From NCBI GenBank assembly GCA_012932865.1, contig SAXG01000061.1, positions 124,001 to 188,000 on the forward strand: 64,000 nucleotides of DNA. The letters are read 5' to 3'. The DNA comes from Amylostereum areolatum (lineage: Eukaryota > Basidiomycota > Agaricomycetes > Russulales > Stereaceae). This document shows, in pieces, positions 20,547 through 33,011 of the stretch. The stretch's first letter is position 1; each line of letters opens with the position of its first letter. Below the pieces are notes generated by a model that was not told the origin of the DNA, did not search any database, and saw only the letters and a list, made by a program, of their open reading frames with translations. The position numbers were made by a program, and so were the translations under genes.

Positions 20547-23133
20547 ATGTCTGCTACCCGTGCTATCGCGTCGGTAACATCGGAATATCTTCATGTATCA
20601 CTCAAAGCCGCGAAGCGTGGTCGCCTTTTCACTCTTCTCAGTCCAGCTCGCGCGTTCAGCCTCGGTTTCACCATCTTCTATATTCTCGTACAACGCCTCA
20701 TCATCCTGTTTTTCAAACCGGTGGGTCGTCCATAGTGTCCATTTCTTGGATAATGACTGATACATGCACTTAGACACCTCCCAAAAGCGACAGGCTCCAG
20801 AAACCTTATGGGCGCATCGCCGTCGTCGGCGCAGGCTTGACCGGCGTATCATCTGCCGCGCACGCTATGGCGCACAACTTCGATGTCGTCATATTTGAAT
20901 GTACGTGAATGCATGCTTACACTAATGATATTGTGGCTGATAATCAGACCAGCCCACTCGTCTGTCGGCGGTATATGGGCGAACGTCAACAAAACCTCCG
21001 GTCTTCAGCTTAACTCGCTCCTCTATCGATTCCACCCCGGCGTCCTCTGGACGCGCACTTTCCCGTATCGTGACGAAATTCTATCCGGTGCGTGACCCAT
21101 AATCTTTTCTTGCGTCGCACTAATGAGGGTATGTGTGTGTCGATAAGAAATTACTCGTATCTGGAAGGAATATAAGTTAGAATCACGTACCCGATTCAAT
21201 GTGAGTACATCGATTCATTTTTTCCCCCAATGACCTCCGCGCTCAATCATATACGGGCGTATGTTGACTTGCTTTCACGCATAGACCGCAGTTACGAATG
21301 TACGTCGTGCGGACGGCACCACCTCTCCTGGCGCGAAATGGATCGTGAACGACGGAGCCGAGGGAGTGTTCGATGCTGTCATCGTCACCGTCGGTACCTG
21401 TGGAGAACCGCAAACGGTTGGCTTCCCGGGTATGCCTAAAGGAGCGAGTGAAGATAACAAACAGTCAGCTGGTAAGGGCAAGGGAGACAAGCCGAAAGCG
21501 AAGCCTGGAGCCTCCAAGCGAGATTCGTGGCGCTGGGCAAACACTACAAACGACAGTCCCCTCGACAAGGGTGCTCCTTCTTTCGCCAATGTTGCTGCTC
21601 ACGCGCCTTCGGCCGACTCGGTGGCATTGAACGATTTCCCAGAGGATGTCGAGCACGGAGACCCGGAGCGGGCAAGCGAAGCTGGAACGCACAAGGAGCT
21701 CGGGTCAGATAACGGCGAAGGTGGATTTCTACCATCTTATGTCTCTACTGCGAGCTGATCACCGACTGCCGTAGATGCGGATGATGATGTATTCGAAGGC
21801 ACTGTACTCCACTCTTCCCAACTCGACGATGCTCCCCTCGAAGGAAAAACCATTGTGGTGGTTGGAGGCGGCGCCAGTGGCGTCGAAGCAGTCGAAACTG
21901 CGCTCGAATATGGAGCCAAAACTCTCACTATGATTGCACGCGATGACAAGGTGTGTCTCTTCCTTCATCTTCACCTTCACTCGACTGCGCAGCTCTTGTC
22001 TGACCATAATGAAAGTGGATTATTCCTCGGAACATGTTCATCGATACAAGCATCTCAGCACAGCCTTTTGGACGCGAGATGCCGCTCAGGTAAGGAGATC
22101 TTCCATCTATACACTTTCCTCTGCTTATTCCAAGTGCCCCGACAGCTTCATATGGGAATGGTTCATCAAAGTTTGGCAATATCACGGCGTCGAAGACCTG
22201 ATCCCAACCCACAAGGGTATATACGAGGGTACACCGGTGTGTATTGCGCTTCTCCTTCGATCATACTATTCTCACTGCACGCCAACCTAGGTGGTGAATG
22301 ACGAGTTCCTCGGACATGTTCGTTCCGGACGAGTGCAGTACGTCCGTGGCGACACCCAAAGACTCACGAGATCCGGTGTGGAAGTCAGCGTCCGCCCGCG
22401 CGGCACGAAACCAGGAGACACAGAAGGGGCGGAAACCAAAGAGTTTAAGGGAGACGTAGTCGTGCTCGCCACCGGATTTCATAAGCCTACCATCGATTTC
22501 CTCCCCGACGACCTGTTCCCGGAGGGCTACGCGCGTCCCGACCTGTACCTTCAGAACTTCTCCACACAGGACTGGAGCGTGCTTTGCACGAATTCTTCGT
22601 ATGTCAACGCCATCGGTGAGTCTACCTACCCTTACCTTAGAACAACACAAAGTACTGAGTGCAGTGAATTTTAGGCACCGTGTAAGCCTTTTTCGATGTT
22701 CTGTCTTACGACAACCTGACCTAGTGAGTGACTCGTGTTCGATGTAGGGGTCACTTGTACGTTATGCACCTTCTCACATCAACTGCCTCGTGCTGATACC
22801 CGTCGTGCTTAGCCACATCGGAATCTACACGCGCATACTGCTGCTCCTTCTCCTGGACGAAGGCTCCAGGCCGGAGCCGCGCGACATGAAACTTTGGGTG
22901 GATGTGGTTCGGTTCGTCAAGCGCGGAGCCCGCGGTGGGGCGCTCGGGTTCTTCACGTACATGGAACTCGGTGCGTGTGTTTTGGGCTATGTGTGCGAAG
23001 CAAGAGGTACTGACTGGCGGGCGATCGGGACATCGCAGTGATTTGGTTCTTAACGTTTCATCTATTCCGCCCGGACAGGATTCGGTGGGTCTTCTTCACG
23101 ATGCAGGGATGGGGGGTCGGGGTGAGGACGTGA
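20547..23133 (+). CDS. Flavin-containing monooxygenase
   Basis: Thirteen exons (20547-20720, 20774-20900, 20953-21087, 21148-21200, 21285-21720, 21775-21950, about 22016-22089, 22146-22236, 22291-22615, 22675-22681, 22748-22756, 22813-22970, 23039-23133) give 619 residues with the frame kept throughout. A membrane-like N-terminal helix (LGFTIFYILVQRLIILFF) precedes the FAD-binding Rossmann motif VVGAGLTGVSSAAHA. The second nucleotide-binding motif VVGGGASGVEAVE (NADPH) is followed by the family's late motif VVLATGFHKPT. The C-terminus is again hydrophobic (VIWFLTFHLF). Such enzymes oxygenate nucleophilic heteroatoms or act as Baeyer-Villiger enzymes. Odd points are a 95-residue Lys/Gly/Ser-rich insert between the two nucleotide-binding motifs and two microexons of 7 and 9 nt. 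Substrate unknown. Confidence 0.9.
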
Positions 23134-25004
23134 AACATGCCTGCCTGGTTGTGATCGAACAAGTGGCATACATCATAGTACTCACTGTCCCAACACTGTC
23201 CGGGAGTTATTTGCGATGTCCTGGCGAATGAACGGAACATTATTCTCGTTGGTATAATAGAAAGCGGATAACTTGAGACCAGAGAGAACATGGTATCACG
23301 CGTAGAGGTTGTATGAAGAACCATGGGGTGGTGATACCATATGATACATCCCTTCCCGGTATAGTATTGAGGATACGGCGAGGGTATGGTTGATGACGAA
23401 TGCAGTTCGTGGCGAGTTACTACGTGAATGACGGCATTGTCGACGGTGGCACCAGACATCCGGAACGCAGTGAAAGAACTGTGAACGAGGACATCCCGGC
23501 GATAAAATTGGCGGTGCTTATAAAGTAGGGTTCTCAACTCACCCCGCCGTCCATCCTATTCTTTCATCCCCCTGCCTTTCGGTCGTGCATATACAGGGCT
23601 TCCCGGGATTGGAGACACTAGGCGAAAAAAAAACAGTTAGCACTTGGTGGTGCACTTCAAGCTTCAACTTCAAGTTGTCGCCGTTTGAGTGAAGTCGAGT
23701 CAGATTCAGAAAAGGATCACGTGATGGGAAGGTCGCGTCCTTTCCGGATATTTCCGGGGACGTAAATCATCCTCAAGTCCTCGACCCCCATTGCGACGTA
23801 CTTACTCTTCTTGGTTCCACTTCTACGAGCAACTTGAAAAATCAATGTCCGTTGGAACAAGCTCCCCGAATTTCAAGTGGAAACTTTGCTCCTGCATCAT
23901 GTGCAATCGTTCCAACTATCAACTCACCTCGAGCATCTGTTTCCCGAGTCGCAGACTCGCAGCAGTTTACTCCATGATGATAGACCGACCAGACAAGTCC
24001 AAGCGTTCTTTTCAAGTGAAATCAAGCTGCATTAGAAGCTCTCCATCTATTTTTCTATCCGCGGTCCACCCCTTCTCAACTAAAAGTCCGAAATGTGGCA
24101 TGCTGCTTAACGACAAGATTTTTTAGCTGCGCTTCCTTCCTTTCTTCTTGTCCTGATGGACAGCAACCGAGAGTCCGTATATCTTATTTCATCCGCTTCT
24201 GACTCGCCCGACCCCTGTCCATTTTGCATAGAAAACCAGCGAGCCGTCGCGCGTCTACATTGTCGCTGATGCTGATGCGCTGATGGCGTTCCATATACAC
24301 GAGTCCCGAATCCGAGGTACGCTTTCCGCCTGAACCATCTCGCCACGAATTTATCATATAGCATATCCCTTTTGCGTCCTTTCACGAACTCGGCATCAAG
24401 CCATGACATTTCCAGTGGGCGTTCGTTTGTGCGTCCGACGCTAGCGGCCTTCAGGCCAGCTGTTTCTGGAGTACACGGGGCGCGGCGCGCTTCGCGATGC
24501 CTGCCGATGCCACGAAATATCAAGGTCAAAGCATGCCACGTTTGATGCTCCAATCATCGTGAACGATGGGCTTCCAATATGCAGGCCCTCTGCCACCCTC
24601 GCATCCGGGCTGGTTAAGTAACTCGAGAACTTTCGGAGCGCCGAATCACACGTGTGGCCTTCTTCTGTACCGCGAAGATCTTTTAGTTCCGTTTTCGCGT
24701 TCAGATCTGAAAACAGAGTTCATGCCCTCCCTGCCCCGCTCGTATCTAAAGTGCCAGCAATCCGAAACCGCCCCTTCGGCGATAATGGGCTTCCAAAACT
24801 GTGCATCCGCCGTAGACCATACACACGCCGGGTGGGAGTATTCGGAGTCCTCTTTGTTCGTTCCTTTTCCTTTCCTTCTTCAACATTCCCTTGATTATGT
24901 TAACTTTTTCGTATCTCTTAAATAGGGTATCCCCAACCATCTGTCGCCCACCGCAAGGCCACCATCCCCGTCCCCCAAAACTTCCCCCCAAAACCCCCAA
25001 ATAT
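23134..25004. other. 1.9-kb spacer with no recognised gene
   Basis: The frames 23058-23537 minus and 24107-24553 minus lack family features and splice support. The last 150 bp before 25005 is C/A-rich, fitting a 5' UTR of the next gene. CAAGCTTCAA-type runs occur near 23658, similar to those in the 39.9-kb minisatellite. Confidence 0.45.
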
Positions 25005-26022
25005 ATGGCCTGCAACTTCCACCATCTTACTTCGCGCGATTTCAACGAAGCTCGCGAGTCTGAGGCTGCGAAAATGGCGGCACCCCCCCTTGTCAAAGGT
25101 TACGGCGATCCATATGGTCCCACTGTTCCCGCGATAATGCAACCAGGCTACCGGCAAGTATGTCTTGCAATCTTTGAGGGCTGTCCAGCTTTCGTGCAGT
25201 CGCGAGTATTTAACGGACTTGTAGGACATGTCTCAGCCGCCTCGACAAAAGTACTGGCCGCCATCTCAGCCCCTTCCTCCGCAGGTTTCTTCCCCACAAG
25301 CATTCTTTGTACAAGATCCGATGCAGAATCTCGAGAAAAAAATTGCACAGCCAGAGCAAGGATCTTACATCCCTTCGCCCTCCAATCTTTCTCGCCGACG
25401 CGAATTAGTACAACACTATCTACCTTACTCAGTCCGAGAGCGTGTCCAGGATCGTCACGGCCCCTCTGGTGCTCATGGGTACGCCGCTCCTCAATCCACG
25501 GCTATGCTTGTAACAATTCAACCTCTTTCGTCTCTCATAATTTCTCTCACGGACGTACGACAGGGCGGAAGACCTTCAAACGACGCCTACAACTTGAGAC
25601 AGACAGGCGTTTTCTACCCCCCCAACTTTCCGCCCTCCTCTCATGGAGATGATCCACGCACCTCGTCGTCTGGAAGTGGGCCTCCCCAGATCTACAATAT
25701 GCCCCAAATCGCACAAGGGTTTGGCGAAATTCCCTCACGCGCCGCAAGTCAGCATTCATCGGCCCACAGCGACTTCTTGTATTCCACCCCCGCACACGAT
25801 TTTCCTGGACCATCGAACAACGCTGTACCAACTGATCCTCGCTCCAACCCTCTTCTCGATGTTATATATCAAGCGATCGAGGAGTATATTGTCGAAGACG
25901 GCTACCACGAGAACAATCACCGGATTGTCCTCGAGTTCCCGGTGAGTTGTATGTGCTTGAGGCAACCTATCCCGGATGGCGACTGACGTTCGAGCCCTCC
26001 AAACCCGTAGGTCGACCTCTAG
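25005..26022 (+). CDS. Uncharacterised Pro/Ser/Gln-rich protein
   Basis: Exon 1 (25005-25157) ends in a GTATGT donor and joins 25225 in frame. The main exon runs to 25941, where a GTGAGT donor leads to 26011 and a stop at 26022. A 54-bp in-frame segment, 25510-25563, has GT-AG ends and may be a further intron; with or without it the frame stays open. The protein is about 292-310 residues, mostly low complexity with PPRQKYWPPSQPLPPQ, SSGSGPPQIYNMPQ and an acidic C-terminus around AIEEYIVEDGYHE. No domain is recognised. Codon composition, splice sites and lack of stops support a real gene; function is unknown. The start could lie further upstream, since the frame is open before 25005. Confidence 0.6.
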
Positions 26023-27683
26023 TGGTGGCAATTAACCCGCATGCTCATGGACCCTTTCAATGTTATGGAGCACTTACTTTGAACGTTGACACTTCCTTAC
26101 ATCCGTATACCCGCCGTTTGTGCTGTTAGTCTTCGTGGCACGTACCAGGAGTATTTCCTGTTTCTTTAATTCCTTGCTTTGCATTATCGTGTAACCATGT
26201 TGTCGTCAAGTCCCCGTTCATACGTATACCCCGCGACGAATCCTAGTCGAACGCGTGCCTTTTGGGTTGTTGAGAGCATTGCAACTTCGGCTGCTTTCTG
26301 TTCCTTCGAAATTGCCCCATAGAGTAATGAACCAGGACGTGCTGTTTGCACAAATGAGCAATCCCACGAAACGGTGCAAACGACACTGCTCACCACCGTC
26401 ATAAAGTAGCACACTCCCATGTCCTCTTCCACGTTCGTCTCTTCATCCTTGAATGCACCCCCCTCATCCTTCTGGCTGCCATAACGGCTTCCGTATGATG
26501 GCACGCTTTCCTACGGTGTCCGAGTCTTCCTGGCCAATCGACACCATCCGCATCTTCCCTTGACTACGATGTACAACGGAGCCCTCGTTCTCGTCTGGCG
26601 CGTGTAAGTAGGCCGAACACTGGCTGCATGTACCAAGGACATAACATGATGCCAGAAATTCTTGGGGTGGATGGCTTCGAGACCATCAGAGTATAGATGC
26701 TCGATCGCAGTGACACTTGTACCGCGCCTGCAGCGGCGGGGAAAGGAGGGAAATAGAACACGGGCCAGGATACAGACGGCAAGGGAGGGATCGTACCAGG
26801 CTGGACGTAAGGGGGGATGGGAGCACAGAGAAAGGCGCATCGACGACGATGTCAGCTTCCTCGGGACGCGCATCAAGCGTCAACAAATCCCGCCGCGCGG
26901 CATTGTAAACGCACGGAACATCTTCCCGTGATTACAGTAGGCATCTTCGTCTCAGACGAGGAGGGCCCTGTCTGGTATTTTGCTATCGTACAGTGTTTGA
27001 GCCGCCTTGCAGAACAGGGTTGGTATAAGCGAGAGAGCACTGCGGGGGCTTGTAGTCCTTGGAAACTCTTCGTGTTGACGCGATTTCGAAGGCGCCCAGT
27101 CGTAAGGAGAGTACAACATCGTTCGGATAAAGAACCGTTGCCTATTCATATGGCTCGATTTTACAGCAGAGACGCGCCACGGACATCGAAAGCTGGTATT
27201 TTTCAAGCTACAAGAAAACGGAATAAAATGGCGGATACACATGACCCAACGTTACGTGTCTTTGCAGGGAACCAAAAACATCGGCTCGTGCTCGATATCC
27301 GTTCTACGCTAAAATACGTCAGCCATAGTCCCGGGACGGATGAAGGAACATACCGCCGACGCAGAAAATTTCACTGGGGACTATATTTTGCCGTTCCGAG
27401 CAGTGGAACGTCGCCAGCGAGAAGGTTCACATATGCGTAATATTGATCGACGTCGGGCGTTTGCAGGGGTTGCCCTCGAAGCTTTACGCGTGACACCGAC
27501 CACCTCTCACATCGTTGATCAGCGAGTCAGGGAAACACATCGTCTGAGAAATTACGCCAGGTTCCACGTCATGAAGCAATATATACTACGTATACGGATG
27601 GGTGTACAAGGAGAACGACGTACACATGTCAGGAGGCCCGAGAACCAAATGAAAAATCCTGGTCTCCAGGAAATCAAAGAGTA
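26023..27683. other. 1.7-kb spacer with no recognised gene
   Basis: Several overlapping frames occur on both strands (26511-26876 minus, 26817-27440 plus, 27340-27723 plus). None has a coherent exon chain, and none matches a family I know. It may hold the 3' UTRs of the flanking convergent genes. Confidence 0.45.
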
Positions 27684-28510
27684 TCAATGGCCTTTCATGA
27701 TAGAATCGATTCGTGCATCCTGAATACGCTTTCGAAGGTCAAAGAGGATAGGGTACCCAAACACAGTGATACCCATGATGTACGACGCCTATGGTCCTCC
27801 CCAGTCAAACAAAGCATCAAGTGCGAAGAAAGGACACTCACGGCAACGAAAGGAGGCATCTGGTGCTTCCGTGCGAGAGAAGTGGCGTAAAGGCCCTCCA
27901 GAAGATGCGCTACGGCCACAAGTCCCCAACTGGCCTGGATGACCAGAGGGTGCGCAATGGTACTGCGTAGAGCGTTTGCGGGGAGCCATACTGGCGAGGG
28001 GTCATTGGTTGGGGCTAAAGTGGTGTATATGAGGAGGGCCACTAGGACGCCGGTTTGCCAAACTGTCCGGGGAAGACGGAAGGTGGAAATTTGAGGCGTT
28101 TTCGCCTGAATGTCCAGCGGATGTCAGTTCGAAAACAAACCTGGTATACAAATAAGAAATGAGCAGACGTACCGTCCCCAGGGCTTCATCGGCATCCGCC
28201 TTCATCGCCAACAACCGCGGTTTCACCTCCTCGTACCCCAAAAGCGGAGGGTCGAACTCCACGCGTACAGGCTTCGGTTGAGCATTCGCTTTGACCTGAT
28301 ACGTCAGATCCATACCCTTCGGAACCAGCATTAATGATCACATCGAACTGAACAGCTGACACGCACCTTTGAATCGATGGATATCATCTTCGCACTGACG
28401 ATGCGCTCCTTGAGCTTGCCGTAGTGCTTCGCATAAGACACAAGAGTGTCCGGATGATTAGACATATACATGCAGAGAAAGCCAGACTTGTCCTTGACAG
28501 GGTCAGACAT
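27684..28510 (-). CDS. DUF2470 domain protein with C-terminal membrane helices
   Basis: Four exons (28510-28367, 28316-28173, 28105-27842, 27788-27684) give 218 residues. The N-terminal half opens with DKSGFLCMYMSNHPDTLVSYAKHYGK and contains DPPLLGYEEVKPRLLAMKADADEALG, the pattern of DUF2470, a small alpha/beta module also fused to FMN-binding split-barrel proteins and heme-handling proteins. The second half has hydrophobic stretches (VLVALLIYTTLA, LVAVAHLLEGLYATSLA and SYIMGITVFGYPILF) like small fungal membrane proteins of the TMEM254/DUF4499 type. The start at 28510 is preferred over an in-frame ATG 93 bp upstream because family similarity begins there. It lies 278 bp downstream of MTO1 on the same strand. 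Its role is unknown; a membrane-tethered metabolite- or heme-related function is only a guess. Confidence 0.85.
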
Positions 28511-28788
28511 AGCGACGAGGTTGATAGCCTCGTTGAGGTATGAGGGAGCGCTGGAGAGTAGTCGTGGCCCGTGGGCTGGTCGTGGCCCGTGGGAGGCTGC
28601 CACGAGTTCCGGGGGTTCAAGTTCTTCACGTTCCGAACCTCCGTGGACCGTGTCCTAACAATGTTTATGAGACGATGACCAATGTCCGGACTCAAATTCC
28701 GATAGTATTTATAGTAGCAGCTACTTCACGTAGAGCATGTAAGAAAGGAATGCGCTCATTCGGTGTTACTAATTGTAGAAGTAACATC

Positions 28789-31480
28789 TCAAGCCGTCAC
28801 CAATCCTTCGTGAAGTTGGTTCTCTGCCTGAGCTTTGGCCCTCTGTGATTGCGCATACGTTCGTTTTGAGTAGCGCAATAGCCCCACTATCCCAGTGGGA
28901 GTCATGCCTTCCATCCTCTTCGCCGCTCCCTGGGATTCGTGAAGCACATGAAGCATCAGTATATTGTGAGGTATGCGTGGAAGTGACGTACTATGCTCCG
29001 TGGCTGCACTCGAGTCAACCGTTCGCGTTCTTCTGAGCTCAAACCAGGGACGAGCTTGTAGTCGATATCCGGCTGCAATACGAGCGTCTCGTCAGCCATG
29101 AATGCGCGCAAATCCGCCGATTGTCGATGGAGGTGCCACGAGTATAAGCCTGCACATACGATGGTTAACCGGAAACGGCAAGTGAAGGCACATAGACGAA
29201 CCGTCAATATCGATCCGAGAGAGAACATTTGGGTCGATCTTCTCCAGGCCTGGTATCAAATCCACGAAGAACCTGCTGCCGACGTCAGGATGCCTCAGCA
29301 AGTCATGTGCACTCCGAACGACACCGTCGCGGGTGACGGAAAGTCCATATTTATCCCAGCCTTGTGGGCTAAACGCTATGCTTTGTAGCAATTCCACGGC
29401 GCTCGTCATCTCGTCGCGCGTGTGGGTGAAGGATGCCCATCGAGCGTCTGACACCGCACCAACCAGCCGACCTACACGCCCGTCAATGCTTGTCCACACA
29501 AAATAGCAATTGGGGCGCACCCTTCTCCGTCAACCGCAGATCAGCATTGTCGCTTCGCAGGGTCATCCGGTACTCGGAGCGGGAAGTGAACATGCGGTCT
29601 AGAAGACAGTAAGAGAACCACCATCAAGATTGAAGCTCGTTGAACTTACAGGGCTCTTCCGCGCCCCGGGTGATAAGGTCGTCGATCATGACGCCGACAT
29701 ACCCATCTGCGCGGGTCAAGAGCAACGGTGGACGAAGCTGAGCCGCTAGACCGGCATTGATACCCGCGACAGCGCCCTGAGATGCAGCCTCTTCATAGCC
29801 CGTAGTACCGTTGATCTGACCTGCAAGGAATAGGCCCTGAAAGGTTATCAGCATGGCGAAGTGAATGCGATTATTGATAGACGCACAGGAATGCGCTTCG
29901 TCTCAAGGGTGGCTAAAGTCGCTGTCAGCAAGGAGCACGGGAAGCGAAGGAGAGACTCACACGTCAGCTCTCGTGGATCCACAAAGTCGTACTCGACACC
30001 ATAGGCAGGTCGGACCATCTTGACCTTCTCAAGCCCAGGGATAGTACGTAACAAGTTCTCTTGCAACTCTTCAGGCATGCTATTGGATATACCATTAGGA
30101 TATATCAGGTCTGTCGACACGTCAGGACTCATGAGAGGTGTAGAAGAGGAGGTATACCTGAGTCGTATCCCTCTGGCTCCAACCAAACAATATGCCTGTC
30201 TCGATGAGCGAATCGCGTCACTTTGGCCTCCAGTGACGGACAGTATCGTGGCCCCTTTTTAGTCTCTTGAATGTGCACGCTCAGATGCATATTGTCCATG
30301 ATCATTTTGTGCGTTGCCGGGGTAGTGAAAGTTTTGAAGCAATGAGTCTGATTATCCTAGGTACACGGACGTCAATATCACTACACGCGTCCAGACGAAG
30401 AGATTCACTTTGTTGTCCACTTCCCGATGCAAGTAGCTGAACGGTTGCGGATCAACATCGCCGTCCTGCCGTTCCATGCCTTCGAAGTTGATAGTTCTCG
30501 CGTCAAGTCTGGCAGGCGTGCCGGTCTGAAGACGTCCTAGGCGAAACCCTGCAGCGTTAAGGGAGGCGGAAAGGCCTATTGAAGGATCCTCGCCCATCCT
30601 CCCGGCAGGTATCCGGCGTTGGCCTTGAGACCGTGGTCAGAGCCAGTGAAGGTGCAGAAAGGAGACCGCGTACCAATGTGGATTTCTCCGGAGAGAAAGG
30701 TACCTGTGCATATGACGACTTGGGAGCATTCGATGACTTCTCCGGTATCTGGACAAACCATGTTCATACGTTGAAGATGCGGGGCAATGGGAAAGGCCCA
30801 CCTAATCGAACATCATCGACTTTTCCCCATACATCCTTGCTCGAGCTTGAGTGGTTGTGATCGAAGACCAGATCGAATGCACTGCCTGCTCGTACGTCAA
30901 GGTTGGGATAGTTGAGAAGGGTGTGTTGCATGTGCTTCTTGTACAGCGTGCGGTCCATCTGGGCACGCGGGCCCTACGAATCCCAAGGCCGCGTCGGTAT
31001 ACGAAAGGGGCACAAGGGAGAGACAACGCACCCATACGGCAGGCCCCTTTGTCCGATTCAAGATGTTGAACTGCATCCCTGCCTTGTCTTCCACAAACAA
31101 GTGAGCGTGGTTTCTGCTGTCGAAAAGCATGTAAACACACCTGCGACGCGCCCAATGACGCCGTCCAACGCGTCAACCTCGCGCACCAGTGTTCCCTTCC
31201 CTACACCTCCAATGGAGGGATTGCATGAAAGCTCTCCTATCGTTTCGATTTTGTTGGTCAGGAGGAGTGTTCTTGCACCCGTGCGGGCCGCGCCCGCGGC
31301 AGCCTCGCATCCAGCGTGTCCGCCGCCGATGACACAGACTGCAAGTCGACGGGTTAGCAATAAAATCTGCATACAAGAATCTTAGAACCCACCATCATAC
31401 TGGTAGGAGAGCGCCTCCGAGGTATAAAGACGATGAGATAGAGGAGTCCGATGCCATGAGCGTTGGGCAAGTCGGAGCAT
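28789..31480 (-). CDS. MTO1: Mitochondrial tRNA uridine-34 modification enzyme MTO1 (MnmG/GidA family)
   Basis: Fourteen exons from 31480 to 28789 give 670 residues, the same size as yeast Mto1. The N-terminus [19 protein letters not shown] is Arg/Ser-rich without acids, as for a mitochondrial presequence. The FAD Rossmann motif [17 protein letters not shown] follows, then [44 protein letters not shown] and [20 protein letters not shown], all MnmG signatures. Later come [18 protein letters not shown] and [20 protein letters not shown]. The C-terminal helical part ends with [16 protein letters not shown]. With the GTPase MSS1/MnmE it installs the carboxymethylaminomethyl group on U34 of mitochondrial tRNAs. 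Exon 9 is only 26 nt (29912-29887). No key motif is missing. Confidence 0.95.
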
Positions 31481-32359
31481 GGATGCTGCGAGCAGCTGCT
31501 TAGAAACCCCGGGGCAATTGAACTCGATCATATCGACTTCAACGATGTTCCCACGTTACAATGTAAGTAGCTACTTATCCTCTCCTCTCGCGACTGGAGC
31601 CGATGCATTCTGGTATGTCTCGATACAGGAAGGGGTGGTATTTTCTCGGTGGTGTGGCGATGTGCGAGCATACACACGGGTTGACGTCGTTGAGGGTTGT
31701 AGTTCGCGATCGAAAGTCACCCTCCGGGCTCGGAACGCTACCGCAATACATCGGGTACAGGGTGTCATATACAGGTTATAAACTAGGGATTACGATGATC
31801 TATGCATCCACTCTATGTAGCTCTGATTTTCAAGCGGTGCTGGCGTAGTAATCCAAATCATGCGGGCAGAAGGAGGTGGTATCCGCCAATGCGGACGGAC
31901 AAAGGTCCATTCTATCTTGTATCCTGAATGCGGACGGGATCGGCCACAAAACGGAGGTCATATCCATATCGCTGACGGAAACAAGCAAAATGTGTGCTGA
32001 CGGAAGTGCCAAAAGTTCAGGATTTTCGGATATAACCGTTATGGGCATTAGGGGGGGGGCCTGAGCCGATGCCTTCTGGTTAGGTCTGCGATAGAAAACT
32101 ATTCTTTCAGGCAAAACCACATCCCCACGAAAGGATTGCGCTCCATACAGTAGATGTGGTATAGCAGAGCCAGAGCCTAGAGGTACCACCATACCAGTGA
32201 GCACTGAAATAACTCAATTGAATCGGCATTGACCGGATGTGATTAGTCATCAACAGATCCTTTGCGAAATCTCATCTTGACTCTTCCAGCTTACTTACCC
32301 CTTCGCCTCCGTCACCCTTCCTTGCCCACTTCCCCACCAAAAACGCGGCGAACATCACA
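31481..32359. other. Spacer between divergent MTO1 and DPH3
   Basis: About 880 bp with no supported gene. It must hold both promoters. A GGGGGGG run sits near 32050. Small frames such as 31830-32204 minus show no protein-like features. Confidence 0.5.
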
Positions 32360-32777
32360 ATGGGCGCATATTATGACGAGATCGAGATCGAAGACATGGT
32401 CTGGGATGAAGAGAAGGGCGTCTTTCACTACCCTTGTCCGTGCGGCGACCGCTTCGAGATCTCGCGCAGGCAGCTGGCCGACTACGAGGACATCGCAACA
32501 TGTCCGAGCTGCAGTCTGATTATACGTGTTATATATGATCCGGTGCGTTCAGCTCCGACGTGTGGGTGCACTTCCGCAGGCTGACGCCCTATGTCCGGAT
32601 CCTGGTCAGCTTGACTTTGAGGATGAGCCTCCAGACGACGAGGATGGCGCAAGCGAGGGGGAAGAGGACGATGATGAGTCTGAGGAGGAGTCTGAGGAGG
32701 AGGAGACATTCGAGGATGCGATGGAGAGCCTGACCCTGGCTTTGGCGGAGACCCCGTTGGTCGCGGTCGCGGCATGA
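32360..32777 (+). CDS. DPH3: DPH3/KTI11, CSL-type zinc ribbon protein
   Basis: Two exons (32360-32542 and 32610-32777) give 116 residues. The first exon encodes the CSL zinc ribbon: [28 protein letters not shown], with CPCG and the second pair CPSC after the [13 protein letters not shown] segment. Four cysteines bind one iron or zinc. After YDP the second exon encodes an almost wholly Asp/Glu/Ser tail, as fungal Dph3 often has. Dph3 supplies electrons for the first step of diphthamide formation on EF2 and for Elongator, which modifies wobble uridines in cytosolic tRNAs. It stands next to MTO1, which modifies wobble uridines in mitochondria, though they are divergently transcribed with 880 bp between. 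Confidence 0.95.
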
Positions 32778-33011
32778 TGCATGAACGGTTCAGTGAACGA
32801 CGATGGCCTCGCGCACGGTGGACATCTCTAGTCTATTGCTGGGTCGCGAGGGCTGGGTATTGGATGGGCGCATGGTTGTCTGTACGATAGCCCCTGATCA
32901 ACAAAATCTAATACAATTCGACACCAGAGCAAAAGATCAACAGAGTACATGGAAAGACGATACAACAAAAACGGACGACACATGGACTGGAATGGATACA
33001 TCTTCGGCCAT

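Noticed and set aside
26817..27723. Plus-strand frames before the DUF2470 gene as a two-exon gene
   Set aside because: No join keeps a coherent protein, and composition is Arg/His-rich as in chance frames.
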